From Cellulosimicrobium cellulans (GTDB lineage Bacteria; Actinomycetota; Actinomycetes; Actinomycetales; Cellulomonadaceae): 64,000 nt of DNA. This document shows positions 34,248 to 43,037 of the stretch, piece after piece (the first letter of the stretch is position 1; each line of letters opens with the position of its first letter). The stretch is taken from assembly GCF_006539945.1 (NCBI RefSeq), contig NZ_BJNZ01000015.1:1-64000 (forward strand), given 5' to 3'. Under the pieces are notes generated by a model. The model had not been told where the DNA came from. It saw only the letters and a list, made by a program, of their open reading frames with translations, and made no database searches. Both the position numbers and the translations under genes were made by a program.

Positions 34248-34298
34248 AACACGACGTGAAGGTCGCTTTCCGGCCCTTGACGTCCTTCATGTCGTGTT
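34248..34298. repeat. Intergenic CGAACACGAC hairpin, copy 2
   Basis: AACACGACGTGAAGG (34248-34262) pairs with CCTTCATGTCGTGTT (34284-34298), 15 bp with one G-U-type change and a 21-nt loop. It lies 20 nt beyond the stop of the ribbon-helix-helix gene and upstream of the CPBP promoter. Confidence 0.8.
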
Positions 34299-34318
34299 CG
34301 GCGAGAGGGCGGGGCGGA

Positions 34319-34594
34319 TCAGGAGCCGCGCGGGCGGCCCGGGCCGCGGGGCGGGCGGACGTCGCGAGGGAGGCGGCCGGCGTCGTCGAGCGCGCGGCGC
34401 AGCAGCATCTCGATCTGCGCGTTGACGCTGCGCAGGTCGTCCCCTGCCCAGCGGGCGAGCGCGTCGTGGACGGCGGGGTCGAGGCGCAGCAGCACCGACT
34501 TGCGCTGCGGTCGGCGCGCCCCGCCCGTCGGCACGCCGGGGCCCGACGACGGCTGCTCACCGTCGCCGGGCGCGTCCGTCCTGCGGGAGGTCAC
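34319..34594 (-). CDS. Small ribbon-helix-helix-like protein coupled to the SPFH gene
   Basis: A 91-residue basic protein. The first 28 residues are hydrophilic and disordered. KSVLLRLDPAVHDALARWAGDDLRSVNAQIEMLLRRAL matches the Arc/CopG ribbon-helix-helix pattern of a short strand (SVLLRL) and two helices; similar segments occur in toxin-antitoxin antitoxins. Its GTG at 34594 overlaps the SPFH stop (GTGA), so it is translated with it. No toxin gene is adjacent. It may be a DNA-binding regulator of its own operon. Confidence 0.8.
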   Translation of the reverse strand: MTSRRTDAPGDGEQPSSGPGVPTGGARRPQRKSVLLRLDPAVHDALARWAGDDLRSVNAQIEMLLRRALDDAGRLPRDVRPPRGPGRPRGS

Positions 34595-35541
34595 TGGTAG
34601 AGCGACCCCGTGTTGACGACGGGCGTCACGCGGCTGTCGCCGCACAGCACGACGAGCAGGTTGGAGACCATGGTCGCGCGGCGCTCGTCGTCGAGCGTGA
34701 CGATGTCCTCGGCCTCGAGGCGCGAGAGCGCGTCCTCGACCATGGACACCGCGCCCTCGACGATGCGCGACCGGGCGGCGATGATCGCCCCGGCCTGCTG
34801 GCGCTGGAGCATCGCCTGGGCGATCTCGGGGGCGTAGGCGAGGTTGGAGATGCGGGCCTCGATGACCTCGACGCCCGCCACGACGACGCGAGCCGCGACC
34901 TCGGTGGCGATCTCCGCCGACACGACCTCGGTGGCGCCGCGCAGCGACTGCTCGCCGGCCTCGGCGTCGTCGTAGGGGTGCGACATCGCGACGTGGCGCA
35001 GCGCCGACTCCGCCTGGACGCGGACGAAGTCGGTGTAGTCCTCGACGGCGAAGCTCGCCTTCGCGGTGTCCGCGACCTGCCAGACGACGATCGCGGCGAT
35101 GTTGATCGGGTTGCCGTCGGCGTCGTTGACCTTGAGCTCGCTCGTCTCGAAGTTCCGCACGCGGACCGAGACGCGCTTGCGCGTCGAGAACGGCACCGTC
35201 GCGACGAGCCCGGTGCGCCGGATGGTCCCGAGGTACCGGCCGAAGAGCTGGACGACGAGCGTCTGGCCGGGGTTGATGACCTTGACCATCGTGAGCAGGA
35301 AGAGGCCGAGCAGGATCGCGACCACGCCGAGCACGGCACCGACCGGGGTGGCGGTCGCGAACAGCGGGATCGACCCGCCCAGGAGCACGAGGACGAGGAG
35401 GATCACCAGGCCGCCCCCTCCCGCGCCGAGCGACCACGCGGGCTGCTCGGTGACGTCGACGCGCGTGCCGTCGTGGCCGACCGGGCGGCCGGTCGGCTCG
35501 CCGCCGACGGACTCCTGCGGGGGTGCTGCGCTCTCGGTCAC
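34591..35541 (-). CDS. SPFH/band-7 (flotillin-stomatin type) membrane protein
   Basis: A 316-residue protein. Two adjacent hydrophobic segments (about 42-65 and 67-88) are followed by an SPFH domain ([44 protein letters not shown]) and a helical region with [24 protein letters not shown]. The order resembles actinobacterial SPFH proteins in which the second gene is the short ribbon-helix-helix protein. Band-7 proteins scaffold membrane microdomains or proteases; no specific partner is encoded nearby. It starts at the GTG at 35541 with AGGAGAGG upstream, and its promoter overlaps GTGATATCAC. Confidence 0.9.
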   Translation of the reverse strand: MTESAAPPQESVGGEPTGRPVGHDGTRVDVTEQPAWSLGAGGGGLVILLVLVLLGGSIPLFATATPVGAVLGVVAILLGLFLLTMVKVINPGQTLVVQLFGRYLGTIRRTGLVATVPFSTRKRVSVRVRNFETSELKVNDADGNPINIAAIVVWQVADTAKASFAVEDYTDFVRVQAESALRHVAMSHPYDDAEAGEQSLRGATEVVSAEIATEVAARVVVAGVEVIEARISNLAYAPEIAQAMLQRQQAGAIIAARSRIVEGAVSMVEDALSRLEAEDIVTLDDERRATMVSNLLVVLCGDSRVTPVVNTGSLYQ

Positions 35542-35573
35542 GGGGCCCGTCCTCTCCTGCGGCTGATGGCCGC

Positions 35574-35599
35574 ACTGATGTATAGCAAAGTGATATCAC
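35574..35599 (-). promoter_or_regulatory. SPFH promoter with GTGATATCAC palindrome
   Basis: On the minus strand GTGATATCAC (35590-35599, a perfect 10-bp palindrome) is followed by TTTGCTATACATCAG, in which TATACA is a good -10. A repressor bound to the palindrome would cover the promoter spacer. Confidence 0.5.
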
Positions 35600-35667
35600 A
35601 TTAGCGAGAGCCGAGGAAACCCGGGGCCGCGGGTGGTTGCGCGCCACGCGGATGGCGTGACATCCTA

Positions 35668-35679
35668 CAAACAGGTTTG
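35668..35679. promoter_or_regulatory. CAAAC-AG-GTTTG inverted repeat upstream of the exporter operon
   Basis: A 12-bp inverted repeat with 5-bp arms, 36 bp before the ATG at 35716. A TACAAA hexamer overlapping it could be a -10. The small winged-helix regulator of the operon is a candidate binder. Confidence 0.35.
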
Positions 35680-35715
35680 CAGCACAAAGTAGTTTCTCGA
35701 TCAACGGAGCTGATC

Positions 35716-36480
35716 ATGACGACCGACGACGGCGACGTCGACCGCGCCGCGACCGACGAGCCGGGAGAGCGCGAGCTCGACGTCGCCGAGACGCTCCGCG
35801 TGATCCGCGAGCAGCAGGACCACGCGCGCGACGCGACCGAGCCCGACACGCGGCTGCTGTGCCTCGCGTGGGGGGTCGCGTGGCTCGTCGGGTACCTGTG
35901 CCTGTGGGTGAGCGCCGTGCGCGTCGCCGACGGTGCCGACGTCGTGCGGCTCCGGTCGGGGGCCGGTCAGGTGGTCGGCGCCCAGCCGGAGCCGTGGGCC
36001 TTCTGGGTCTTCTTCAGCCTCATCGCGGCCGCGACCGTCTTCACGATCGTCCACAGCGTGACGCGCACCGCCGGGACCCGCGGCGTCAGCGCCCGGACCG
36101 GGGCGATGTACGGATGGTCGTGGATGCTCGGCTTCGTCTGCTACGGGTTCGTGCTCGGCGGGCTCGCCCGCGCGGGCGCGTCCACGGAGGTCATGGCGCT
36201 CGCGAGCAACGCGTTCGCCTGCATCGTCGTCGGTCTCCTGTACCTCGGCGGCGCCGTCGCGTTCGACTCCCGCGGGCTGTTCGTCCTCGGGGTGTGGATC
36301 CTCGTCACCGCGGCCGCGGCGACCTTCGCGGGGCTCCCGTTCACGTACCTGGTCATGGCGCTCGCGGGGGGCGGCGGGTTCCTCGTGATGGCCGGGGTCG
36401 AGCACGTCCTGCGCGTGCGACGACGGCGTCCCGGGCCCGGCCCGGCGCTCGCCGGGGGGAGGGGGTCGGTCGATGCCTGA
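35716..36480 (+). CDS. Membrane protein, first gene of a regulator/ABC exporter operon
   Basis: A 254-residue protein with a 55-residue acidic cytoplasmic N-terminus (ELDVAETLRVIREQQDHARD) and about six helices (LLCLAWGVAWLVGYLCLWVS first). I do not recognise a named family. It sits ahead of a winged-helix regulator and an ABC-2 transporter with overlapping stops and starts, so it probably acts with them, for example as a membrane sensor or accessory subunit. GGAG precedes the ATG. Confidence 0.8.
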   Translation: MTTDDGDVDRAATDEPGERELDVAETLRVIREQQDHARDATEPDTRLLCLAWGVAWLVGYLCLWVSAVRVADGADVVRLRSGAGQVVGAQPEPWAFWVFFSLIAAATVFTIVHSVTRTAGTRGVSARTGAMYGWSWMLGFVCYGFVLGGLARAGASTEVMALASNAFACIVVGLLYLGGAVAFDSRGLFVLGVWILVTAAAATFAGLPFTYLVMALAGGGGFLVMAGVEHVLRVRRRRPGPGPALAGGRGSVDA

Positions 36481-36778
36481 GACGGAGCTCGACCCCGTCA
36501 TCCACGCGCCGGCGCGCCTGCGCGTCGTCGCGACGCTCGCGGCCCTCGCGAGCGGGGACGAGCTGTCCTTCCCCAAGCTCCAGAAGCTGCTGGGGATGAC
36601 GGCGGGGAACCTCTCCACCCACCTGCGCAAGCTCGAGGACGCGGGCTACGTCCGCGTCACCAAGACGCACGAGGGCCGCACACCCGCGACCTACCTCGCC
36701 CTCACGACCCGCGGCCGCGTGGCCTTCGAGGACTACACCGCCGCACTGAACACCCTCCTGAGAGGAGCTGGAGCATGA
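36473..36778 (+). CDS. Small winged-helix transcriptional regulator
   Basis: A 101-residue protein consisting only of a winged helix: HAPARLRVVATLAAL, then SFPKLQKLLGMTAGNLSTHLRKLEDAGYV as the recognition helix and wing turn. It resembles the HTH_34/MarR-like regulators encoded with ABC transporters. It overlaps both neighbours (ATG before the upstream stop, stop over the ATPase start), so it is co-translated with the transporter it probably controls. Confidence 0.88.
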   Translation: MPETELDPVIHAPARLRVVATLAALASGDELSFPKLQKLLGMTAGNLSTHLRKLEDAGYVRVTKTHEGRTPATYLALTTRGRVAFEDYTAALNTLLRGAGA

Positions 36779-37749
36779 GCGCCCAGCGCACGAGCCCCAC
36801 CCGGGCCGCCCGGCCCGGCCCCGCGCCGTCGGCGACCGACCCCGCCCGACCGGTCGTCGCCGTCGACCACGTGACGCGCCGCTTCGGCACGGTCGTCGCG
36901 CTCGACGACGTGTCCCTGACCGTGGGGGCGGGCGAGCTCGTCGGTCTGCTGGGCCCCAACGGCGCCGGGAAGTCGACCCTGCTCTCCCTGATCAGCGGTC
37001 AGCGCAAGCCCGACGCCGGCACGGTCCGCCTGCTCGGCGGCGACCCGCGCGACGCGCGCAGCCGAGCCGGGCTCGGCCTCACGCCCCAGGAGACGGGCCT
37101 GCCCGCGACGCTCAAGGTGCGCGAGGTCGTCGACTTCGTCGCCGGTCACTACCCGGACCCGGTCCCGACGTCGGCGCTGCTGGACCAGTTCGGCCTCACC
37201 GAGCTCGCGGGCCGCCAGACGGGCGCGATGTCCGGCGGCCAGAAGCGCCGCCTCGCCGTGGCGCTGTCCCTCGTGGGTCGGCCCCGCGTCGTCCTGCTCG
37301 ACGAGCCGACGACCGGGCTCGACGTGAGCGCCCGCCAGGCGCTGTGGGACGCGATCCGCGCCTACCACGCCGACGGCGGCACGGTCCTCCTGACGAGCCA
37401 CTACCTCGAGGAGGTGCAGGCGCTCGCGCAGCGCGTCGTCGTCATCGACCAGGGCGTGGTCAAGGCCGACGACTCGCTCGACGCGATCCTGCGGCGCGTG
37501 TCGCTGCGGCGCGTCGTCGTCGGGTCGGCCGCCGACCTGCGCGACCGCCCCGGCGTCGTGCGGGCCGACCGCCTCGGCGACGGCCGCCAGGAGCTCTACA
37601 CGCCCGACGCCGACGCGCTCGTGCGCGAGCTCGTCACCTCGGGCGTCGACTTCCACGACCTCGAGATCCGGGGCGCGAGCCTCGAGGAGGCGTTCGAGCA
37701 GATGGTCGCGCGCGACGCGACCCCGACGACGGAGGCACGGTCACGATGA
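36775..37749 (+). CDS. ABC transporter ATP-binding protein (ABC-2 exporter)
   Basis: A 324-residue ATPase: Walker A GPNGAGKST, Q-loop LTPQETGLPATLKV, signature MSGGQKRRLAVALSL, Walker B VVLLDEPTTGLD, switch His in LLTSHYLEE. Residues beyond about 240 form the extra domain common to CcmA/DrrA-type exporters. With the next gene it makes an exporter of unknown substrate (drug, lipid or peptide). Its stop overlaps the permease ATG. Confidence 0.93.
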   Translation: MSAQRTSPTRAARPGPAPSATDPARPVVAVDHVTRRFGTVVALDDVSLTVGAGELVGLLGPNGAGKSTLLSLISGQRKPDAGTVRLLGGDPRDARSRAGLGLTPQETGLPATLKVREVVDFVAGHYPDPVPTSALLDQFGLTELAGRQTGAMSGGQKRRLAVALSLVGRPRVVLLDEPTTGLDVSARQALWDAIRAYHADGGTVLLTSHYLEEVQALAQRVVVIDQGVVKADDSLDAILRRVSLRRVVVGSAADLRDRPGVVRADRLGDGRQELYTPDADALVRELVTSGVDFHDLEIRGASLEEAFEQMVARDATPTTEARSR

Positions 37750-38537
37750 CCACCACGACCACCACCCCGCGGACGGCGGCGCTGCCCGGGCCGCTGCGTC
37801 TCACGTGGCTGCACCTCAAGTACCAGTTCCTCGAGACGGTGCGCGTGCCCGTCGCCGTGCTGGGCAACCTGCTGTTCCCCGCGCTCGCGATGTTCTTCTT
37901 CGTCGTGCCGCAGAAGGCCGTGGCGCAGGACCCGGTCGCGGCGACCACGGCCGTCGCGTCGCTCGGCCTGTTCGCGATCTGCTCGGCGAGCCTGTTCACG
38001 TACGGGCTCGGCGTCGCGGAGGACCGGCAGCTCCCGTTCGACCCGTTCGTCCGCTCGCTGCCCGCGGGCCCGGCTCCGCGCATGGCCGCGCGCGTGCTCA
38101 ACGGCGGGATCTTCTCGCTGTTCGGGCTCGTGCCGCTCATCCTCATCGGCTGGCTGTTCACCGACGCGAGCGTCACGTGGGGCCAGCTCCTCGCGGGCGT
38201 CGGGACGGTGCTGCTCGTGTCCGTGCCGTTCGTGCTGCTCGGCATGGCGATCGGCTACTCGCTGTCCGCGAAGGCGGCGCTGCCGGTGGTGCAGGTGATC
38301 CTCTTCCCGCTCGCGTTCGCCGGCGGCCTGTTCCTCCCGCCGTTCCTCTTCCCCCCGTGGCTGGACGCGATCTCGATGGCCACGCCGACGCGCGCGGGCC
38401 GTGACCTGCTCGTCCAGGCCCTCACGGGCGAGCCGGCCTACGGGGGCGCATGGTTCGTCCTCCTGGGCTGGACGGTCGTCTTCGCCGCCCTGGCGGTCGG
38501 CGCCTACCGCCGCGACGAGGGCCGCCGCTTCCGCTGA
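37746..38537 (+). CDS. ABC-2 type transporter permease
   Basis: A 263-residue membrane subunit with six helices. Features are the N-terminal amphipathic LTWLHLKYQFLETVRVPVAV, the helix GNLLFPALAMFFFVVP, and the C-terminal motif FAGGLFLPPFLFPPWLDAI, typical of ABC-2 permeases. It is partnered with the ATPase directly upstream and is the last gene of the four-gene operon; a perfect 24-bp hairpin follows 9 nt later. Confidence 0.9.
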   Translation: MTTTTTTPRTAALPGPLRLTWLHLKYQFLETVRVPVAVLGNLLFPALAMFFFVVPQKAVAQDPVAATTAVASLGLFAICSASLFTYGLGVAEDRQLPFDPFVRSLPAGPAPRMAARVLNGGIFSLFGLVPLILIGWLFTDASVTWGQLLAGVGTVLLVSVPFVLLGMAIGYSLSAKAALPVVQVILFPLAFAGGLFLPPFLFPPWLDAISMATPTRAGRDLLVQALTGEPAYGGAWFVLLGWTVVFAALAVGAYRRDEGRRFR

Positions 38538-38546
38538 GCCTGCCGG

Positions 38547-38607
38547 CGCCGAACACGACATGAGGGTCGTCATCCCCGGGATAACGACCCTCATGTCGTG
38601 TTCGGCG
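38547..38607. repeat. Intergenic CGAACACGAC hairpin, copy 3 (perfect 24-bp stem)
   Basis: The arm CGCCGAACACGACATGAGGG.. (38547-38570) pairs perfectly with 38584-38607; the loop is 13 nt (38571-38583). It lies midway between the ends of the converging ABC permease and copA genes, where a bidirectional terminator would be expected. The loop region CCGGGATAACGAC is shared in part with copy 4. Confidence 0.9.
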
Positions 38608-38620
38608 GCGCGTGGTGGGT

Positions 38621-41230
38621 TCAGGTGGCGCGGCGTAGGCGTAGCGAGTTACCGACGACGAGCACCGAGCTCGCGGCCATCGCCGCCCCGGCGATCATCG
38701 GGTTGAGCAGGCCCGCGGCCGCGAGCGGGATCGCCGCGACGTTGTACGCGAACGCCCAGAACAGGTTCTGCTGGATGATCCGCAGCGTCCGGCGCGAGAG
38801 CCGGATCGCCGTCGCGGCGCTGCGCAGGTCGCCGCGCACGAGCGTCAGGTCGCTCGCCTCGATCGCGACGTCCGTCCCCGTGCCCATCGCGAGCCCGAGG
38901 TCCGCCGTCGCCAGCGCGGCCGCGTCGTTCACGCCGTCCCCGACCATCGCGACGGCGCGCCCCTCGCGCTGGAGCCGCGCGACGACGTCGACCTTCTGGT
39001 CGGGGAGCACGCGCGCGACGACGTCCGACTCCGCGATCCCGACGGCGCGCGCCGCCTCGCGGGCCGCCCCCTCGCCGTCGCCCGTGAGCAGGTAGGGCCG
39101 CAGGCCGAGGCCCTTCAGCTCGGCGACGGCCTCGGCCGACGTCGGCTTCACGGGGTCGCGCAGCACGAGCACCGCGCGCGCCCTGCCGTCCCACGCGACG
39201 ACGACGGCGCTCGCCCCCGTCGCCTCGGCGGCGGCGAACGCGTCGTCGAGCACGGGGTCGCTCCCGACGCCCTCGCGCGCGAGCCACGACGCCTGCCCGA
39301 CGAGCACGCGCCGCGCGGTGAGCCCCCCGCCCTCGCCGAGCGAGAGGCCGGAGTGCGCGGTGCGGACGACGGCCTCGACCCCGCCGCCCGGGGCGCTGCG
39401 GAAGTCGAACGCCTGGAGCGAGCCGATCACGACGCCGTCGGCCCCCACGCGCGCGCCCCCGCCGGTGGACGCCGGGACTGTGGACACGGCGCGCGAGGCG
39501 GCCGCGATCGCCCGGGCGATCGGGTGCTCGCTCAGCGCCTCGACCGCTCCCGCGTGGCGCAGGGCGTCACGCGCGTCGCCGACCTCCCGGGGCGACCCGT
39601 CCGCACCTCGCGCCGGAGCGTCGCTCCCCGACAGGACGTCGAGCGGGATGCTGCCCGACGCCGTCACGACCGCCTCGAGCGCCATCGCGCCCTGGGTGAC
39701 GGTCCCCGTCTTGTCGAGCACGACGGTGTCCACGCGCCGTGTCGACTCGAGGATCTCCGGACCCTTGATGAGCACGCCGAGCTGTGCGCCGCGGCCGGTG
39801 CCGACGAGCAGGGCCGTCGGCGTCGCCAGACCCAGGGCGCACGGGCACGCGATGATGAGCACCGCGACGGCGGCCGTGAACGCGAGCTGCGTGCCCGCCC
39901 CGGCGAGCAGCCAGCCCACCAGCGTCGCGACCGCGAGCACCACCACGACCGGGACGAACACGGCCGAGATCCGGTCCGCGAGCCGCTGCACCGGGGCCTT
40001 GCCCGTCTGCGCCTGCGTGACGAGCCGTCCGATCTGCGCGAGCGTCGTCTCCTCGCCCACCCGCGTCGCGCGGACCAGCAGCGCGCCCGCCGCGTTGACC
40101 GTCGCGCCCGTCACGTCGTCGCCCGGGCCGACGTCCACCGGCACCGGTTCGCCCGTGAGCAGCGACGTGTCGACCGCGCTCGAACCCTCCAGCACCACGC
40201 CGTCCGTCGCGACCTTCTCGCCCGGCCGCACGACGAACACGTCGCCCACCGCGAGGTCCGCGACCGGGACGCGCTCGGTCACCCGCGCGCCGTCGGGGCC
40301 CGTGCGGGGCGAGCCGTCCGGCCCGAGCGCGACCCGCTCCGCGTCCTTCGCGCCCAGCTCGAGCAGCGACCGCAGCGCGTCGCCCGCGCGCCGCTTCGAC
40401 CGGTGCTCCGCGTACCGGCCGGCGAGCAGGAACGTCGTGACGACGGCCGCGACCTCGAAGTACAGCTCCGGCGGGCCCATCACGTCGCGGGACGGGATCA
40501 GCGTCGGCTGCATCCGCATCCCGAGCTCACCCGCGCCGCCGAGCAGCAGCGCCCACAGCGACCACAGCGTCGCCGCGACCACGCCGAGCGAGACCAGCGT
40601 GTCCATCGTCGACGCCCCGTGCCGCGCCGCGCGGAGCGCCGCCGTGTGGAACGGCCACGCGCCCCACGTGACGACCGGCAGCGCGAGCGCCGCGACGACC
40701 CATTGCCACCCCGTGAACTGGAGCGCGGGGATCATCGAGACCGCGACCACCGGGACGGTCAGCACCGCCGCGACGCGCAGGCGCTGCAGCAGCATGGCGC
40801 CCCGGTCGGGTCCGGCGGCGGTCTCGCCCCCGCCCGTGGCCTGCGGGGTCGACGGCTGCTCGGTCATTTCTGCGACCGTCTCGCCTCGGTCGGCCGAGGC
40901 AGAACCCTGGTCCGCCGAGGGAGAACCGTGGTCGGTCGGGGCCTGGGTGGCGCGGCGGGTCGTGACGCGGGCGGTGTAGCCGGCCTTCTCGACCGCGGCG
41001 ACGAGGTCGGCGTCGGTGACGTCGGCCGCGAGGACGACGTGCGCGTTCTCGAGCGGGAGGTTGACCGTGGCGGTGACGCCCTCGACGCGGTTCAGCCGCT
41101 TCTCGACGCGCGCGACGCAGGACGCGCACGTCATGCCCTCGATCGCGAGGTCGACCTCGGCGAACGGTCGGCCGTCGACGTCGCCCGGCGCGGTGGCGGT
41201 CGTCGGGGTGGGCGTGGGCTGGGCGGTCAT
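38621..41230 (-). CDS. copA: Copper-exporting P1B-type ATPase
   Basis: An 869-residue P-type ATPase. The N-terminal metal-binding domain has GMTCASC. Then a linker (about 90-135), eight helices, the actuator LLTGEPV, the transmembrane metal site [18 protein letters not shown], the phosphorylation motif [18 protein letters not shown] and [13 protein letters not shown] and the HP motif mark Cu(I) transport. The linker after the metal-binding domain carries [18 protein letters not shown], encoded by an element also found in hemD. GAGGAG precedes the ATG at 41230. It is encoded with copZ and csoR. A spacer of about 205 bp with a large hairpin separates it from copZ. Confidence 0.95.
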   Translation of the reverse strand: MTAQPTPTPTTATAPGDVDGRPFAEVDLAIEGMTCASCVARVEKRLNRVEGVTATVNLPLENAHVVLAADVTDADLVAAVEKAGYTARVTTRRATQAPTDHGSPSADQGSASADRGETVAEMTEQPSTPQATGGGETAAGPDRGAMLLQRLRVAAVLTVPVVAVSMIPALQFTGWQWVVAALALPVVTWGAWPFHTAALRAARHGASTMDTLVSLGVVAATLWSLWALLLGGAGELGMRMQPTLIPSRDVMGPPELYFEVAAVVTTFLLAGRYAEHRSKRRAGDALRSLLELGAKDAERVALGPDGSPRTGPDGARVTERVPVADLAVGDVFVVRPGEKVATDGVVLEGSSAVDTSLLTGEPVPVDVGPGDDVTGATVNAAGALLVRATRVGEETTLAQIGRLVTQAQTGKAPVQRLADRISAVFVPVVVVLAVATLVGWLLAGAGTQLAFTAAVAVLIIACPCALGLATPTALLVGTGRGAQLGVLIKGPEILESTRRVDTVVLDKTGTVTQGAMALEAVVTASGSIPLDVLSGSDAPARGADGSPREVGDARDALRHAGAVEALSEHPIARAIAAASRAVSTVPASTGGGARVGADGVVIGSLQAFDFRSAPGGGVEAVVRTAHSGLSLGEGGGLTARRVLVGQASWLAREGVGSDPVLDDAFAAAEATGASAVVVAWDGRARAVLVLRDPVKPTSAEAVAELKGLGLRPYLLTGDGEGAAREAARAVGIAESDVVARVLPDQKVDVVARLQREGRAVAMVGDGVNDAAALATADLGLAMGTGTDVAIEASDLTLVRGDLRSAATAIRLSRRTLRIIQQNLFWAFAYNVAAIPLAAAGLLNPMIAGAAMAASSVLVVGNSLRLRRAT
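40884..40939 (-). repeat. In-frame dispersed element (TDH/QGS class) in copA
   Basis: CCTCGG-TCGG-CCGAGG (40884-40899) is a palindrome, and 40894-40939 aligns with 47975-48020 in hemD with 36 identities over 46 bases, no gaps, in the same strand sense and the same reading frame. It encodes [18 protein letters not shown]. Confidence 0.8.
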
Positions 41231-41370
41231 GCGGGTGACTCCTCGACGGGTGCTCGGGTGGAGGTCACGACGGCGGTCCGGGGTGGCGGACGTCGCGGCG
41301 TGCGCGCCCGTGGTGGGGACGGGCGGCGCGGGCCCGCGTCGCGGTGGCGACTGTCGGCCCGTGGGGTGCG

Positions 41371-41421
41371 GCCCGACGGCGGAGGCGGCCCCGCGCGGGC
41401 GAGGCGCCTCCGGCGTCGGGC
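41371..41421. terminator. Large hairpin between copZ and copA
   Basis: GCCCGACGGCGGAGGCG (41371-41387) pairs with CGCCTCCGGCGTCGGGC (41405-41421): 17 bp with one mismatch and a 17-nt loop, starting 15 nt after the copZ stop on the minus strand. It could reduce read-through so that copZ is made in excess of copA. Confidence 0.7.
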
Positions 41422-41436
41422 CGGGGGTGGGGCCGG

Positions 41437-41823
41437 TCAGGCGCGCGGCGGGACCTGGAGGTCGTAGGTCTTCGTGGCCGGGGCGGCGTCGTCGCCCGTG
41501 GACGCGCTCGGCGCGGTGCCGCAGCCGCACGCGCACGAGTGCGCCTCCTGCTTCTCGGCGGCCTGCTCGGCGTACTGGGCGGCCAGCGCGTCCTCCTGGA
41601 CCTCGAACGAGGCGACCTCGTACCCGGCCTCGTCCACGGCCTCGCGCAGCGCGGCCTCGTCGAGCGGGTCGTCGGAGAAGACCGTGACCTCGGACGCGCC
41701 GCCGACGCGCAGCTCGACGCTCACGTTCTCGACTCCGGCGACGGCCTCGAGGTCCTTGGTGACGTGCGCGACGCAGTTGCCGCAGGTCATGCCGGTGACG
41801 CCCAGGGTGGTGACGGTGCTCAT
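41437..41823 (-). CDS. copZ: CopZ-like copper chaperone with Cys-rich C-terminal extension
   Basis: A 128-residue protein. Residues 1-75 are a heavy-metal-associated domain with the GMTCGNC site (C14, C17). The remaining 50 residues are unusual: a helix ([17 protein letters not shown]), then HSCACGCG (H95, C97, C99, C101) and an acidic tail. Ordinary CopZ proteins stop near residue 70. The extra three-Cys cluster looks like a second Cu(I) or metal site. It should carry copper to CopA or CsoR. Confidence 0.9.
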   Translation of the reverse strand: MSTVTTLGVTGMTCGNCVAHVTKDLEAVAGVENVSVELRVGGASEVTVFSDDPLDEAALREAVDEAGYEVASFEVQEDALAAQYAEQAAEKQEAHSCACGCGTAPSASTGDDAAPATKTYDLQVPPRA

Positions 41824-41847
41824 GGTGCTCCTCGGTGGTGGGGTGGG

Positions 41848-42186
41848 TCAGCTGCGGACGAGGCGGGCGATGGCGTCGGCGGCCTCCTTGACCTTGGCCG
41901 CGCCCTCCTGCTCGGACTGGCGGGCCGCGTCGACGACGCAGTGGCCGAGGTGGTCCTCGACGAGGCCGATGCTCACGGCCTGGAGCGCCTTCGTGACGGC
42001 GGAGACCTGCGTGAGGATGTCGATGCAGTAGACGTCCTCGTCGATCATGCGGGCGATGCCGCGCACCTGGCCCTCGATGCGGCGCATGCGCTTGAGGTAC
42101 GCCTCCTTGTCGGACGCGTAGCCGTGCGGACCGGTGTGCGCCGCGTGCTCGTGCTCGACGGCGGGGGCCTCGGTGGTGTCGGTCAT
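41848..42186 (-). CDS. csoR: CsoR-type copper-sensing repressor
   Basis: A 112-residue all-helical DUF156 protein. The Cu(I) ligands C54 (VYCIDIL), H79 and C83 (DHLGHC) have exactly the C-x24-H-x3-C spacing of M. tuberculosis CsoR. The N-terminal 20 residues are His-rich. GGAGGAG precedes the ATG at 42186. Two identical-geometry operators lie just upstream, so it represses its own csoR-copZ-copA operon until Cu(I) binds. Confidence 0.95.
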   Translation of the reverse strand: MTDTTEAPAVEHEHAAHTGPHGYASDKEAYLKRMRRIEGQVRGIARMIDEDVYCIDILTQVSAVTKALQAVSIGLVEDHLGHCVVDAARQSEQEGAAKVKEAADAIARLVRS

Positions 42187-42240
42187 GCTCTCCTCCTCGT
42201 CCAGGCGCGGTGCCGCGACCGTGGGTCGATCGTCGCCTCA

Positions 42241-42279
42241 TACCCCACCAGGGTAACCGATGGATACCCCCCGAGGGTA
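42241..42279. promoter_or_regulatory. Twin CsoR operators TACCC-N5-GGGTA
   Basis: TACCCCACCAGGGTA (42241-42255) and TACCCCCCGAGGGTA (42265-42279) are two 15-bp inverted repeats with 5-bp arms and centres 24 bp apart, 55 bp upstream of csoR. G/C tracts flanked by TA match the CsoR-type operator pattern. Confidence 0.8.
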
Positions 42280-42424
42280 CGGCGCTCGTCGTCGCGCGAC
42301 GACGGCGGTCGTGACACCTGTCATGGCCGCACGGTGACGGGTCCACCACCCGCGGTGAGCGGGCGCACTGTCGACGACCCCGCACCGCCGGGAGGCTGGA
42401 GGCACCCACTACGAGAGGCGCACC

Positions 42425-42907
42425 ATGACCGACATCGTCACCGGGCTCCAGGAGCTCACCCAGGGCCTTCCGCCCCTGCTGCGCTGGGTCGGAGTCCTCC
42501 TCGCGGGCGCGATCCCGTACGTCGAGGCCGAGGGAGCGGCGGTCCTGGGGGTCGTCGCCGGGGTGAACCCCGTCGTCGCGATCCTCGCCGCCGTCGTCGG
42601 CAACGCGATCGCCCTGGCGGTCGTCGTCTGGCTCATCGGGGCCGCGCGCTCGGGCGTCACGCGCGGGCGCACCGCGGAGACGTCGCCCAAGCGGCAGCGG
42701 ATGCGCCAGGTCTTCGACCGCTACGGCGTGCCGGGCGTGAGCCTCCTGGGACCCCTGCTCCTGCCGAGCCACGTCACCGCAGCAGCGATGGTCGGGTTCG
42801 GCGCACCGCGCGCCCGCGTCTTCGCGTGGGGGGTCGCCGCGGTGACGGCCTGGGCCGTCGTGCTCGGCGTCGTCGTGCACCTCGGCGTGAGCGCGGCGGT
42901 CGCCTGA
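42425..42907 (+). CDS. Small membrane protein, Sm_multidrug_ex family
   Basis: A 160-residue protein with four to five hydrophobic segments: [69 protein letters not shown] and a final helix. It resembles the family annotated as putative small multidrug efflux protein (PF06695), whose transport role is poorly supported. The ATG follows CGAGAGG. It is divergent from csoR, but the CsoR sites lie closer to csoR; copper control is possible but unproven. Confidence 0.8.
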   Translation: MTDIVTGLQELTQGLPPLLRWVGVLLAGAIPYVEAEGAAVLGVVAGVNPVVAILAAVVGNAIALAVVVWLIGAARSGVTRGRTAETSPKRQRMRQVFDRYGVPGVSLLGPLLLPSHVTAAAMVGFGAPRARVFAWGVAAVTAWAVVLGVVVHLGVSAAVA

Positions 42908-43024
42908 CGGGCTGCGCGGCGCCGCCGACGGCGGCCCGCGGCCCGCTCGGAGCAGCCCGGTCACGGTGCTGTCACGGCCCCATCACGATTCGGAACTCGG
43001 CGCGCGAGGCCGCTGAGGCGCCCC

Positions 43025-43030
43025 TAGCCT
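43025..43030 (+). promoter_or_regulatory. Leaderless -10 of the DUF2330 gene
   Basis: TAGCCT, 7 nt, then the ATG at 43038. Confidence 0.5.
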
Positions 43031-43037
43031 CCCAAGC

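Noticed and set aside
34319-34594. Classic toxin-antitoxin pair with the ribbon-helix-helix gene as antitoxin
   Set aside because: The partner is an SPFH membrane protein, and no small toxin frame lies on either side.
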